Shown: positions 50,964 to 60,903, counted from the first letter of the stretch. The stretch: DNA of 64,000 nt from Natrarchaeobaculum aegyptiacum (GCF_002156705.1 NZ_CP019893.1:1550001-1614000); one strand, 5' to 3'. Translations and numbers: made by a program. The notes: a model not told the origin generated them from the sequence alone.

Positions 50964-52354
50964 TGGGTCACCTCGGCGATCGGCTCGTGAACGCGCCAGC
51001 CGTCGTCGGTCTCCTCGATCGCACCCGTCTCGAGGCCGGCCGAGAGCTGTTCGACCGTCATGAAGGCGACGTCGTCTTCGCCTTTCATGTGCTGGATCAG
51101 CGACTCGAGGAGCTCGAGCCGCTCGTCGGTCGTGAAGTACTGGTAGTGTAACATGACGACGTGGACGTCCCCGTCGGCGTGGGAGTCGTCGAACGAGTCG
51201 GTCAGCGTCTCGAGGTCGTGGAAGGGGACGTCCTCGTGGGCGTCCTCGGTTTCGGCCTCGTCCTCGTCACCGCTGTCGCCGTCATTGTCGTTGCTGTCGC
51301 TACCGTTGTCGCTGTCATCGGTGTCGCCATCTTCGGCGTATTCGTCCTCCGCGTAGGCGCTCCAGTCTTCCATCGACTGGGTCTCGGGAACGTGAATCAC
51401 ACCACTGTCCTCGAAGACGGTGCCGTTCGGCTCGTCGTAGTACTGGTCTGTGAACCACTGGCCACCGGAGACGGTCGTGTAGTTCGCCGCCGCGCTCACC
51501 TCGACCGTCGTCTCGTCGTAGGTGTTCATCGGCGGAACGAACGTCGACGAGGGCGATTCGACGCACTCGTCGAGGATAGCCGCCCCCTCGCCCAGTCGCT
51601 CGCGTTGCTCGGATTCGGAGAGCCCACCGAACTCGCTTCCGCCGTAGAAATCGGTCTCCGACTCGTGCGTGTAGCCGTGCAGGGCCATCTCGAACTGGTC
51701 GGGGTGATCGGTCTCGAGCGAGCGCAGGTACGTACAGAGGTCAGGGTCGTCGGTGAGCGGTGCCTCGCCGCCCGTCTGTGGGATGATCGCGAGGGTGACC
51801 GGTACCTCCTCGTCGATGAAGACCCGATCGACTGCTCGCATCGCCTCGGGGTTGTACCAGGGCTGGATGTCGTCGTTCCTGAAGACGACGATCGAGTCGT
51901 ACTCCTCCCAGCTCGTCTCTACCGTCTCCGGATCGCCCTGACTCTCCTGTAACATCGGCGTGACCGACACTGCCCCAGCGATGCCTGCAGCGAGGACGAC
52001 GAGCACGAGCAGAGTGCTGAACAGCTGGCGTGAGCGACGGGAGTCCGGAAGGAATCGCGCCGGGACCCAGTTCAGTTGCTCGTCGGGCGACGGGAGCGTC
52101 GGGACCGAGACCGCAGGGAGCGGCCCGATCGATCCGGTCGCGAGAACGGGAGCACGCACGCCGCAGTCACGACAGCGGTCGACCGTCTGCACTGCCGAGA
52201 GGTCTTCCGCCGCCGTCTCACGGCCGCACTTCGGACAGGCCTCGGAGAACGCGTCGAACGAATCGACGTGCCCACAGCCGTGCTCGACGATCCGGTCGAC
52301 GTCGAGCGACCGCGACCCACAGTGCAGACAGCGGTCGGGTGCGGTGTCAGTCAT
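50960..52354 (-). CDS. Membrane-anchored polysaccharide deacetylase-like protein with zinc ribbons
   Basis: 464 residues. Cytosolic N-terminus with three CxxC pairs (CLHCG, CPKCG, CRDCG) forming zinc ribbons, one transmembrane helix (LFSTLLVLVVLAAGIAGAV), then an outside domain of the NodB/DUF2334 type: FRNDDIQPWYNPEA (metal-binding Asp pair), MALHGYTHESETD (HxxxH) and a C-terminal MLHYQYF. An Asp/Ser/Asn-rich insert of ~60 residues (DTDDSDNGSDSNDNDGD) interrupts the domain. It probably deacetylates the polymer made by the overlapping GT2 gene. The zinc ribbon on the inner face is unexpected for such an enzyme. Confidence 0.8.
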   Translation of the reverse strand: MTDTAPDRCLHCGSRSLDVDRIVEHGCGHVDSFDAFSEACPKCGRETAAEDLSAVQTVDRCRDCGVRAPVLATGSIGPLPAVSVPTLPSPDEQLNWVPARFLPDSRRSRQLFSTLLVLVVLAAGIAGAVSVTPMLQESQGDPETVETSWEEYDSIVVFRNDDIQPWYNPEAMRAVDRVFIDEEVPVTLAIIPQTGGEAPLTDDPDLCTYLRSLETDHPDQFEMALHGYTHESETDFYGGSEFGGLSESEQRERLGEGAAILDECVESPSSTFVPPMNTYDETTVEVSAAANYTTVSGGQWFTDQYYDEPNGTVFEDSGVIHVPETQSMEDWSAYAEDEYAEDGDTDDSDNGSDSNDNDGDSGDEDEAETEDAHEDVPFHDLETLTDSFDDSHADGDVHVVMLHYQYFTTDERLELLESLIQHMKGEDDVAFMTVEQLSAGLETGAIEETDDGWRVHEPIAEVTQ

Positions 52355-52534
52355 TGGAGAAGATAGCCACCGGACGGCCCTATACTGGCAGCGAGCCGTA
52401 CGTACCCCACCGGGGTTACCTCGAGCATACCGCCCGCTCGAGAGGTACCGGGGCCTGCAGTTTATCCATACAGCGACAGTATGAGAGAACAGTGTACAGG
52501 GTCACGAGCACACCGAACGGAAACTGACCAGTCA

Positions 52535-53587
52535 ATGGAACGAGAGCCGGATCCGGCACAGACGACGGCAGGGTCGATCCTGGGAACGAAGTGGAAACCG
52601 CGGGTGCTCCTCGCGCTCGCGACCGAGGGGCGACTCGGGTTCGGCGACCTGCAGACCGAACTCGAGGGCATCTCGAACAAGGTGCTTTCGGACGACCTGT
52701 CTGCCCTCCGCGAGCACGGCGTCGTCTCGCGGGACGTCGTCCAGGAACAGCCCAGACGCGTCGAGTACGAACTGACGGCGGCCGGTCGGGAACTGGTCGA
52801 GATCCTCGAGTCGATGGCCGCGTGGGACGCAGCCTACGTCGAGGGAACCGGCTCGCCGACGGTGCTCCTGGCGGAGGACGACGATCGGTTGCGCACGCTC
52901 TACTCGCTGTGGCTCGAGTCCGATTACGACGTCGTGACCGCCGCGGAGGGCCGCGACGCGTTACGCCGCCTCGACGACGCGATCGACGTGGCAGTACTCG
53001 ACCGGACGCTGCCGACACTCCCGGGCGAGGAAGTCGCGCGAACGATCTCGAGTCTCGCGAGCGGGACGGCCGTCGCGCTCCTGTCGTCCGCGCAGGTCTC
53101 GCCGGCGGACGTCACGCTCCCTGCCGATCGGATACTGGAAAAGCCGGTGACGAAGACGGCGCTTTGCGACGCCGTCGACGAACTCCAGCGGCTCGCCGAC
53201 GCGTCCCCGCTGGCCCGTGAGATCGACGCACGACGCCACAGGCTGGCGTTCGTCGAGCGTCACCTCGGGTCCAGCGTCACCACGACCGAGTCCTACCGAC
53301 AGGTCAGCGCGGAACTGGATGCACTCGAGGCCAGGCGGGAACAGGCTCGCGACGAGCGCGAGCCCTGGCGACGGTTGCTGGGCCACCAGCGCGATCCGGT
53401 GGAGGGCGATTCGACGCCGGGTACGGACGTCGGTGTCGGCGGTGACGGCAGCGGCAGTGCCACCGGGAGTGCCACCCGCGACGGCGAAGATAGTGACGAC
53501 GATTCAACCGATCCACGCGTTACCAACAGAAACAACCAGAGCACACACGAATCGGCCTCTCGAGGGGGTGAACACCCCGATTATTAA
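52535..53587 (+). CDS. HxlR-type winged helix fused to response regulator with HalX
   Basis: 350 residues from ATG 52535; an ATG at 52481 would add 18. Order: HxlR-like winged helix ([41 protein letters not shown]), receiver ([14 protein letters not shown], phospho-Asp in AVLDRTLP, Lys in LEKPVTK), HalX helix ([38 protein letters not shown]), then a Gly/Ser/Asp tail. Placing the DNA-binding domain before the receiver is the reverse of most response regulators. It probably converts phosphorylation into transcription control. The next signalling gene begins 26 bp downstream, possibly in the same operon. Confidence 0.82.
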   Translation: MEREPDPAQTTAGSILGTKWKPRVLLALATEGRLGFGDLQTELEGISNKVLSDDLSALREHGVVSRDVVQEQPRRVEYELTAAGRELVEILESMAAWDAAYVEGTGSPTVLLAEDDDRLRTLYSLWLESDYDVVTAAEGRDALRRLDDAIDVAVLDRTLPTLPGEEVARTISSLASGTAVALLSSAQVSPADVTLPADRILEKPVTKTALCDAVDELQRLADASPLAREIDARRHRLAFVERHLGSSVTTTESYRQVSAELDALEARREQARDEREPWRRLLGHQRDPVEGDSTPGTDVGVGGDGSGSATGSATRDGEDSDDDSTDPRVTNRNNQSTHESASRGGEHPDY

Positions 53588-53612
53588 GGATGCTCGAGGT
53601 GGTCCGACGGCT

Positions 53613-54755
53613 ATGGGTGGGATGGATTCCGTTTCCGAGTCGGGTTCCGGTAGTTCGCTGCGGCTGTTACTCGTCGAAGACCAGGAGCTCGAGTCGCGGC
53701 TCTACCGAACGATGCTCCAGCAGTACGTTGGGGACGGGAAAGGCGGTTCGGGAAGGTCAAGCCGGGACGTAACGGTCGAGACGGCGGGTGACCTGACGAG
53801 TGCGCGCTCGAGCCTCGAGGACGCGAGCGATCCGTTCGACCTCGTGATACTCGATCTGAACCTGCCGGACTCCTCCGGGCTCGACACGCTCGAGGCGGTG
53901 CTCGAGGCGGCTCCGGAGCGACCGGTCGTCGTGCTGACCGGGACTGACGATACACGCCTCGGGCAGCGCGCGCTCGAGCGGGGAGCGCAGGATTACCTGG
54001 TCAAATCGCACGTCACGCCACGGTTGCTGGCCCAGACGGCAACCTACGCGATCGAGCGGCGACAGCGAACCGCGCTACTCGAACGCCAGCGCCGTGAACT
54101 CGCGGTGTTGCACTGGCTGGTCTACCACGGGATCAGGGACGACGCCGGCGTCATCCTCGGCTGGGCAGCCGAACTCGAGCCGGCCACGCCCGCAGAAGAA
54201 CGGATCGTCTCACAGCTCGTCGACGCTGGCGAGCACATCGTCGAACTCACCGACTCCGTCGATCTGGCGGTTACCACGATCGAAGAGTCGAATCCGGCGC
54301 TCCGATCGGTCGATCTGGGGACGGTCCTCGAGGAAGAACGCGAACGAGTCGAAGCGCGACGCGACGACGTTCGCGTGACGATCGATCGGCCGGAGGGGCC
54401 GATCCCGGTGCGCGCAGACGAGAATCTCAACATCCTCGTTCGAAGCGTGCTGTCGGCGGTGGACGGCGTCGAAGAGACCGGCAACGAGCGCACCCTTCCG
54501 GTCTCGGTCTCGGTCCCGGACCCGAACGCAGATCGGGTCGAGGTCGCTGTCGTCGATGACGTCACCGCCGTACCGGTGGGCAGTCTGGACACAGCGACGG
54601 ACGAAGTCGCCCAGAACGTGGATGCCACCGTCCGCCTGCACGTCGTCAAGCAGTTCGTCGAGCGATACGACGGGAGCGTGGAACTCACCGGACGGGAAGA
54701 CGGACGGACCGCGATCGTCGTCTCCCTGCCGCTCGCGTCCGCTGGCGAATCGTGA
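53613..54755 (+). CDS. Receiver-histidine kinase with degenerate kinase core
   Basis: 380 residues from ATG 53613. A canonical receiver (LLLVEDQELESRLY, LVILDLNLPDSSG, YLVKSHVTP) is followed by an H-box-like segment (HWLVYHGIRDDAGVILGW), where haloarchaeal kinases normally have RHNLRND. The ATPase region keeps an N-box-like stretch (DENLNILVRSVLSAVDG), but the G boxes are not evident (VAVVDDVTAVP where DNGPG would be expected). It may be a pseudokinase adaptor or weak phosphatase in the same circuit as its neighbours. Confidence 0.75.
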   Translation: MGGMDSVSESGSGSSLRLLLVEDQELESRLYRTMLQQYVGDGKGGSGRSSRDVTVETAGDLTSARSSLEDASDPFDLVILDLNLPDSSGLDTLEAVLEAAPERPVVVLTGTDDTRLGQRALERGAQDYLVKSHVTPRLLAQTATYAIERRQRTALLERQRRELAVLHWLVYHGIRDDAGVILGWAAELEPATPAEERIVSQLVDAGEHIVELTDSVDLAVTTIEESNPALRSVDLGTVLEEERERVEARRDDVRVTIDRPEGPIPVRADENLNILVRSVLSAVDGVEETGNERTLPVSVSVPDPNADRVEVAVVDDVTAVPVGSLDTATDEVAQNVDATVRLHVVKQFVERYDGSVELTGREDGRTAIVVSLPLASAGES

Positions 54756-54927
54756 GCGGTCGGTGCGGATGGCCTCGAGAGGCTATCGGCTGGCCCACCG
54801 ACGCAGTCCGGGAGGTCGTCAACACAGTCAGGTTTCTGATCGTCGGCGACGGGACGCTGGCTCACGACCGTCAGAAACGCCAGCAATCTGCAAAAAAGGT
54901 TACCCGGCCCTGTGTCGTACGATCGGT

Positions 54928-56520
54928 ATGCGTACCGAGGCCGACGAGCCCGGTCAAGTCCTCTACGTCGACGACGACGAGACACTGCTCGAGCTGACGG
55001 CTGCGACCCTCGAGACGACGTCGCTATCCGTCGAAACGGAGTCCGATCCGACCAGGGCACTCGAGCGCGTCCGCGACGGCTCGTACGACTGTCTGGTTAC
55101 CGACTACGAGATGCCGGGACTGTCGGGGATCGAGCTGCTCGAATCAGTGCGCGACGTTGGCGAGGACCTGCCGGTGATACTGTTTACCGCCACCGGATCG
55201 GAAGCAGTCGCCAGCGAGGCGTTCGCTGCCGGCGCGACGGGATACGTCACGAAAGGGCGTGGCACCGACCAGTTCGAGCTTCTCAGGAACCAGATTCGGA
55301 AGGCGGTCGTCCAGCACCGGACGCGACGCGAACTCGAGCGCAAAACCGCGGCGATGGACGAAGCGCCGGTCGGGATCACGATCACCGATCCCGGTCGGGA
55401 GGACAACCCGTTGATCTACGTCAACCAGCAGTTCGAACGCCTGACGGGCTATCCGCGCGAGGAGATTCTGGGACGAAACTGTCGGTTCCTGCAGGGTGAA
55501 CGAACCGAACAGGGACCCGTCGACGAGATGCGGGCGGCGATCGATGCCCGCGAACCGGTGAGCGTCGTGCTCAGGAACTACCGGCGAGACGGAACGATGT
55601 TCTGGAACGAGGTAACGATCGCGCCGATCGGAGAGACGGGCGACGGGAGCAGCGACGACGACCACGGGAGTTCGGAAGGTGACGACGCCGGGAGCCACTA
55701 CTTCGTCGGATTCCAGCGCGACGTCACCCGTCGGAAAATGGCGGAAGATCGCCTCAGACGACAGAACGAACGCCTCGAGGAGTTCTCCGGTACCGTCTCC
55801 CACGACCTTCGCGGGCCGTTGACCGTCGCGAGTGGCTACCTCGAGCTGGCTCGAGACGAAATCGACGGCGAGATCCCACACGTCGAAGCGATCCAGACAG
55901 CCCACGAGCGAATGGGGTCGCTGATCGACGACCTGTTAGAACGGGCCCGGGCGGGAACGATCGTCGACGACGTCGAACCGGTCTCGCTGGCCGAGGCCCT
56001 CGAGACGGCCTGGCACCCACCGCCGACGGTCGAAGCGACGCTGAACGTCGCGGTCGACGAGGACGTGACGGTTCCGGCCGACGAGACTCGACTCGTACAG
56101 TTACTCGAGAACCTCTTCGGGAACGCCGTCGAACACGGAGCGACGGTGAGCAGCGTCGAGGAGTCGGGGGGCGAAACCGGAGACGTGACAGCGGCTCACG
56201 TCGAGGCCGGAGACGACGACGAGCGCGAGAATGGCGACGAATCCGAGCGCGGGCACGCCGGGAGCCCACGCGTAACCGTCACCGCCGGACTGCTCGAGGA
56301 CGGGTTCTACGTCGAAGACGACGGCCCGGGGATCGACCCGGAGTCCCGGGAACAGGTGTTCGAATCGGGCTACACGACCGGTTCCGACGGGTTTGGGCTC
56401 GGCCTGCAACTCGTGAGAGACGTTGTCGACGCCCACGGGTGGGAGATCGGCATCCTGGAGGCCGCAGGCGGTGGTTCCCGGTTCGAGATCAGCCAGATCG
56501 ACGGGATCAGAGGACGGTAA
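54928..56520 (+). CDS. LOV-domain histidine kinase with N-terminal receiver (putative blue-light sensor)
   Basis: 530 residues from ATG 54928. Residues ~10-125 are a receiver (phospho-Asp in LVTDYEMPG, Lys in YVTKGRG). Residues ~140-270 are a PAS domain with the full LOV signature: NQQFERLTGYP, GRNCRFLQG with photoactive Cys185, Arg-rich FMN contacts, LRNYRRDGTMFWNEV (two Asn) and YFVGFQRDVT, where the Gln is the signal-switch residue. HisKA follows with His292 in SHDLRGPLT, then HATPase (NLFGNAVEHG, DDGPGI, GFGLGLQLV). An acidic insert lies within the ATPase domain. It probably autophosphorylates in response to blue light. It overlaps the convergent glmS 3' end by 14 bp. Confidence 0.85.
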   Translation: MRTEADEPGQVLYVDDDETLLELTAATLETTSLSVETESDPTRALERVRDGSYDCLVTDYEMPGLSGIELLESVRDVGEDLPVILFTATGSEAVASEAFAAGATGYVTKGRGTDQFELLRNQIRKAVVQHRTRRELERKTAAMDEAPVGITITDPGREDNPLIYVNQQFERLTGYPREEILGRNCRFLQGERTEQGPVDEMRAAIDAREPVSVVLRNYRRDGTMFWNEVTIAPIGETGDGSSDDDHGSSEGDDAGSHYFVGFQRDVTRRKMAEDRLRRQNERLEEFSGTVSHDLRGPLTVASGYLELARDEIDGEIPHVEAIQTAHERMGSLIDDLLERARAGTIVDDVEPVSLAEALETAWHPPPTVEATLNVAVDEDVTVPADETRLVQLLENLFGNAVEHGATVSSVEESGGETGDVTAAHVEAGDDDERENGDESERGHAGSPRVTVTAGLLEDGFYVEDDGPGIDPESREQVFESGYTTGSDGFGLGLQLVRDVVDAHGWEIGILEAAGGGSRFEISQIDGIRGR

Positions 56521-58381
56521 CGCTCTTGGCCAGGTTTCGCGGCCGATCGATCGGCCGGTCGAGCGCGTTCGCCAGCCAGTAGGCGACCAGTTGCAACTGG
56601 ACGTTTGCGACGATCGGAACGACCGACGGCCGGGTTTCGGGAATCTCGAGGACGTACTCCGTGTGGGGGGCGACAGACTCCGGGTCGTCGGTGACGGCGA
56701 CGACCGGTGCGCCGCGAGCGCGAACCTCGTTGACGTTGCCGATCGTCTCGGCAGTCTTCGATCGCCCCGACACGATCGCGAACACCGGCGTATTCGGCGT
56801 GACGAGAGCGAGCGGGCCGTGTTTGAGTTCACCGGCGGGGAATCCCTCGGCGTGCTCGTAGGAGATTTCCTTGAGCTTCAACGCACCCTCGAGGGCGACG
56901 GGAGCGTTGTCGCCGCGGCCGATGAAGAAGTATGCGTCGGCGTCGGCGAGCGCCTCGGCGACTTCCCGGGTGCCGGTATCGTCGAGGACGGACTGGACGT
57001 ACTCGGGAAGTCGGCGAAGTTCGCGAAGGTGCGCACGCGAGGTGGTGTCGGCGAGCGCGTTCGCGAGCAGCGACAGCGTGACCTGCTGGGAGGCGAACGA
57101 CTTGGTCGCCGCGACCGAGATTTCCGGCCCGGCGCGGATGTAGAGGACGCGATCGCACTCGCGAGCGGCGGAACTCGCGACGACGTTGGTCAGTGCGAGC
57201 GTCGTCGCCCCCGCTCGACCAGCGCCGCGAAGCGCTCGCATCGTATCTGCGGTCTCTCCACTCTGGGTGATGCCGACGACCAGCGTCCCGTCGTCGATCG
57301 GTACCTCCGCCGCGTCGTACTCGCTGGCGACGAACGTCTGGGCGTGGATGCCACGGCGTCGAAGGAGTCGCTCGCCGAAGAGCCCCGCGTGATAGGACGT
57401 TCCACAGGCGACGAACTGGACCGACGACGGCGTCTCGAGGCCCTCGAGTTCCGGGAGCGACACCGTCCCCTCGAGTTCGGTGACGCGACCGCGAAGACAG
57501 TCCCTGATAGCGCGGGGCTGTTCTGCGATTTCCTTTCGCATGTAGTGGTCGTAGCCGCTCTTTCCGGCGGCGTCGGGATCCCAGTCGACCGTCTCGACCG
57601 GTTTCTCGACCTCGGTTCCAGCGGCGTCAGTGACGGTCACCGACGACGGCGAGCACGCGACGAACTCCCCGTCGTCGAGATAGCTCACCCGGTTCGTCCG
57701 CTCGAGAAACGCCGGGACGTCGCTCGCGAGATAGGTGCCGCCGTCGCCGAACCCGACGACGAGTGGCGACTCCCGGCGTGCCCCGAAGATCGTCTCACAG
57801 CCGGCGAAGACCGCCGCGATCGCGTAGCTGCCCTCGAGACGGTCGATCGCACGCCGGAACGCCGTCTCGCGCTCCGCGCCGTCGCGACGCTCGCGCTCGA
57901 TGAGGTGGGGGACGACCTCGGTGTCCGTCTCACTGCGGAACTCGACGCCAGCCGCAGTCAGTTCGTCACGGAGGACCCGGTAGTTCTCGATGATGCCGTT
58001 GTGGACCACGGCGACCGTGCCGTCGCCGGCGACGTGAGGGTGAGCGTTCGCGTCGGTCGGCGGCCCGTGCGTGCTCCAGCGAGTGTGTCCGATTCCGGCC
58101 GGCCCGTCGAACCCGGTGGCGTCGGCTGCGACCTCGAGAGGCTCGAACCCGTCCGCGTCGGGGCTCTCGTCAGCACCCGCGCCGGTGTCGTTCTGACCAC
58201 GGTCTTCGGCGAGCGTGATCGCGAGGTTCGACAGCTCTCCTTCCCGCTTTTCGACGGAGAGCGGATCGGTCGCCACCGCGACGCCAGCGGAGTCGTACCC
58301 CCGGTACTCGAGATTCGACAGCCCCTCGAGCAGGCGCTCGAGGATCGATCCGTCGCCGGTGTAGCCGATGATGCCACACAT
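56507..58381 (-). CDS. glmS: Glutamine-fructose-6-phosphate aminotransferase
   Basis: 624 residues from ATG 58381. The mature N-terminal Cys is in MCGIIGYTG, followed by the class II glutaminase (LEYRGYDSAGVAV, IGHTRWSTHGPPT), with a haloarchaeal acidic insert after residue ~55 (GAGADESPDADGFEP). Two SIS domains follow (ACGTSYHAGLFGERLL, TQSGETADTMRALR; FFIGRGDNAPVALEGALKLKEISY) and the C-terminal PRNLAKSVTV. It makes glucosamine-6-phosphate, the entry to UDP-GlcNAc. Its start overlaps the stop of the nucleotidyltransferase gene (TGATG), forming an amino-sugar operon. Confidence 0.95.
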   Translation of the reverse strand: MCGIIGYTGDGSILERLLEGLSNLEYRGYDSAGVAVATDPLSVEKREGELSNLAITLAEDRGQNDTGAGADESPDADGFEPLEVAADATGFDGPAGIGHTRWSTHGPPTDANAHPHVAGDGTVAVVHNGIIENYRVLRDELTAAGVEFRSETDTEVVPHLIERERRDGAERETAFRRAIDRLEGSYAIAAVFAGCETIFGARRESPLVVGFGDGGTYLASDVPAFLERTNRVSYLDDGEFVACSPSSVTVTDAAGTEVEKPVETVDWDPDAAGKSGYDHYMRKEIAEQPRAIRDCLRGRVTELEGTVSLPELEGLETPSSVQFVACGTSYHAGLFGERLLRRRGIHAQTFVASEYDAAEVPIDDGTLVVGITQSGETADTMRALRGAGRAGATTLALTNVVASSAARECDRVLYIRAGPEISVAATKSFASQQVTLSLLANALADTTSRAHLRELRRLPEYVQSVLDDTGTREVAEALADADAYFFIGRGDNAPVALEGALKLKEISYEHAEGFPAGELKHGPLALVTPNTPVFAIVSGRSKTAETIGNVNEVRARGAPVVAVTDDPESVAPHTEYVLEIPETRPSVVPIVANVQLQLVAYWLANALDRPIDRPRNLAKSVTVL

Positions 58382-59556
58382 CAGCCGAGCACCTCCGTCT
58401 CGTCCTCGATGGTGCCACGGACCGTCGCCCCTGCAGCGACCGTCACTTCCGCGCCGACGATCGTCCCCGGAACGTAGGTGACACCCCCGCCGTCTGTCAC
58501 CCGATCTGCGAGCAACGCGCCGATCGACTCCTCCCCGAAGAAGCGATCCCCGACGCGAACGGCTCCGGGACCACCCGGGATCGTGCTGGCGGCACCGATC
58601 GAGACGCCCGTCCCGGTCACGCAATCGATTACGGTGGCGTTCTGGCCGACTCGAGCGTTGACGTCGACGAGGCTGCGCTCGACGACGGCCCCAGCGCCGA
58701 CCGTCGCGTTCTCCCCGAGGCTGGTGTAGGGTCCGACGACCGCGCCGGGGCCGACCTCGCAGTCGCGTCCGATCACGACAGGCGAGCGAACGGTCGCCGA
58801 CTCGTGAACCGTCGCAGAGGGGGCGACGTCGGCGGCGATCTCGCCGGTCTCGAACAGCGTCGCTGTCACCTCGAGTAAGTCCCACGGGTACGTCGCGTCG
58901 AGCCAGAGTCCATCGGAGACGACGCCACGAACCGTCTCGCCGTCGTCGATAAGCGTCGAGATCGCGTCGACCAGCGAGCGCTCTCCCGCGACTGGTTCCG
59001 TCCGGTCGATCGCCTCGAGGATCGCCGGCTCGACGGCGTAGACGCCGGCGTTGAGGAGATAGGGCCGATCTTCGGTCGGGTTCTCGACGATTGCCGAGAC
59101 GGTCCCGTCGGACTCGAGGAGTGCGCCACCGTACTTGCCGATCTTCTGGCGGCTGACGAGCCCGATCGTCACGGCGGCACCGGGTTCGTGGGCCGCGACG
59201 ACGTCACGGACGATCCGGCCGTCGGCGAGCTGGTCGCCGTTGACGACGACCGTCGTTCCGTCGATTGCTTCGGCGGCGGCGCGAAGCGCGTGGCCAGTCC
59301 CGAGACGGCGAGACTGGGTTACGTACTCCAGCTCTACGTCCCGGTAGCTCGGACCGAAGTGGGTGCGGATTCGGCTGCCGCGGTAGCCGACGACGACGGT
59401 GATCGCGTCGATTCCGGCGTCGATCAACTGATCGAACACGTGCTCGAGGATCGGCTTCGTTCCTGCCGGAAGCATCGGCTTCGGCCGGTTCCGGGTCAGC
59501 GGACGTAACCGGGTCCCCTCCCCTGCCGCGAGAACGACCGCGGTATGGTCGACCAT
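58381..59556 (-). CDS. Bifunctional GlmU-like sugar-1-phosphate nucleotidyl/acetyltransferase
   Basis: 391 residues from ATG 59556 (MVDHTAVVLAAGEGTRLRPL). The nucleotidyltransferase domain has AAGEGTRLRP, RPKPMLPAG and VVNGDQL. After ~240 residues it changes to a left-handed beta-helix with hexapeptide repeats (ATVHESATVRSPVVIGRDC, GPYTSLGENATVGAGAV), as in archaeal bifunctional enzymes that acetylate GlcN-1-P and form UDP-GlcNAc. It is co-transcribed with glmS and supplies UDP-GlcNAc for glycans, perhaps also for the GT2 synthase upstream. Glucose-1-phosphate thymidylyltransferase activity cannot be excluded. Confidence 0.88.
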   Translation of the reverse strand: MVDHTAVVLAAGEGTRLRPLTRNRPKPMLPAGTKPILEHVFDQLIDAGIDAITVVVGYRGSRIRTHFGPSYRDVELEYVTQSRRLGTGHALRAAAEAIDGTTVVVNGDQLADGRIVRDVVAAHEPGAAVTIGLVSRQKIGKYGGALLESDGTVSAIVENPTEDRPYLLNAGVYAVEPAILEAIDRTEPVAGERSLVDAISTLIDDGETVRGVVSDGLWLDATYPWDLLEVTATLFETGEIAADVAPSATVHESATVRSPVVIGRDCEVGPGAVVGPYTSLGENATVGAGAVVERSLVDVNARVGQNATVIDCVTGTGVSIGAASTIPGGPGAVRVGDRFFGEESIGALLADRVTDGGGVTYVPGTIVGAEVTVAAGATVRGTIEDETEVLG

Positions 59557-59921
59557 ACCGCATCCGGGCATGGGCTGTACTTCGTTCACTGCAGCATACA
59601 CGCGGGGTCAGAAAGACAGTCTGAACGGCTGTTCTGGCCAAACTGAAGGGAGACCGGACGGCAGGAAGACCTCGAAACCGTTTCAGGAGGAAACGGAGGG
59701 TTTCCGACGGGTGGCACAGACCGGCGGTGAGGCCGGAGCGCGACACTCACGACGCGATGGATCGGAACGTTCAGTTCCGGTCGCTCCAGTCGGTTTCACT
59801 GCCAACGACGCGTGATTCGGACGCGGATCCGTCCCTGACTCACCTGAACGTCGCGACGACCGCCACCGACGCCGCACTCGCCGCCCCAACAGTCAACACA
59901 CCCCACGGTGGAGCGACGACT
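59557..59921. other. Gap between divergent genes, no feature recognised
   Basis: About 365 bp between the nucleotidyltransferase and the hydrolase. The rightward frame is open from 59727, but the Ser/Thr/Arg-rich product before Met at 59922 looks non-coding. No clear palindrome or RNA gene was found; both promoters must lie here. Confidence 0.4.
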
Positions 59922-60590
59922 ATGGCCGACACGAGTCTCGTGACAGACATCCCACTCGAGGACGCGACGCTCGAGGGGGAACTCGTCGTCCCCGGGAGTG
60001 CGTCGGGGCTGGTCGTCTTCGCCCACGGGAGCGGCAGCAGCCGACACAGCCCGCGAAACAACGTCGTCGCCGAGACGGTCCGCGAGCGCGGCCTCGGTAC
60101 CCTTCTGTTCGACCTGCTCACCGAACCAGAGGATCGCGACCGGGAGAACCGGTTCGACATCCCGCTGCTAACAGCCCGCCTCGTCGCGACGACTGCGTGG
60201 GTTCGCGACCACCCCGCGGTCGAGACGGACTCGATCGGCTACTTCGGCTCGAGCACGGGCGCGGCGGCGGCGCTCCGCGCGGCGGCACGCTCCGAGACGT
60301 CGATCGATGCGGTGGTCTCCCGCGGCGGCCGGGTCGATCTGGCGAGCGAAGTGGTCGGCGGCGAGGGGGCTCGAGAAGACGGCGGAACCGTCGACGCACC
60401 GACGCTGCTCGTCGTCGGCGGCGAGGACGAGTCCGTGCTGGCGGTGAATCGCGAGGTGTACGACGCGCTCTCCTGTGAGCGCGAACTGCAGGTCGTCGAG
60501 GGGGCCGGCCACCTCTTCGAAGGCGAGGGGGAACTCGAGGCGGTTGCCGACCACGCCGCAGACTGGTTCGCGACGCACCTCGGCCCGTAA
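59922..60590 (+). CDS. Alpha/beta hydrolase (dienelactone hydrolase-like)
   Basis: 222 residues from ATG 59922. The fold is a small alpha/beta hydrolase: [19 protein letters not shown] (oxyanion loop), nucleophile Ser in [13 protein letters not shown], acid in [15 protein letters not shown] and His in [10 protein letters not shown]. This pattern is common to haloarchaeal dienelactone-hydrolase-like esterases often found beside phosphoribosyltransferases. Substrate unknown. An in-frame upstream extension to 59727 is rejected on composition. Confidence 0.82.
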   Translation: MADTSLVTDIPLEDATLEGELVVPGSASGLVVFAHGSGSSRHSPRNNVVAETVRERGLGTLLFDLLTEPEDRDRENRFDIPLLTARLVATTAWVRDHPAVETDSIGYFGSSTGAAAALRAAARSETSIDAVVSRGGRVDLASEVVGGEGAREDGGTVDAPTLLVVGGEDESVLAVNREVYDALSCERELQVVEGAGHLFEGEGELEAVADHAADWFATHLGP

Positions 60591-60903
60591 CCGTCGGTGC
60601 GTTTGCGACCGAGGGACGGATCCGGACGCGCTGGCAACGAGTGCGGATGGCGGCACACACTCAGAGCAATCACCGACGAGGAGATTCGGCTACGCGAAGC
60701 GTACTGATCTGGCGAGCGGGATCGAACCGGATCGGCGTCCGGTTGGTCCGAGATCACCGTCCGGGGGGACCGAAATCGGTGTCCGACCGGATCGAGACCG
60801 GCGTCGGGGAGTGACCAGTGCGGGCCGAACCGGCGACGGGCGCACCCCCGTCCTCGGGCGTAACGGATGGCTTTTTAACCTGACCGTTCGTATCCACTCG
60901 CAT
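60591..60903 (+). other. Upstream region of pcn, with promoter
   Basis: About 313 bp without a gene. A TTTTTAA element (60872-60878) centred 29 nt before the pcn ATG is the likely TATA box, implying a leaderless mRNA. Nothing else was recognised. Confidence 0.55.
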
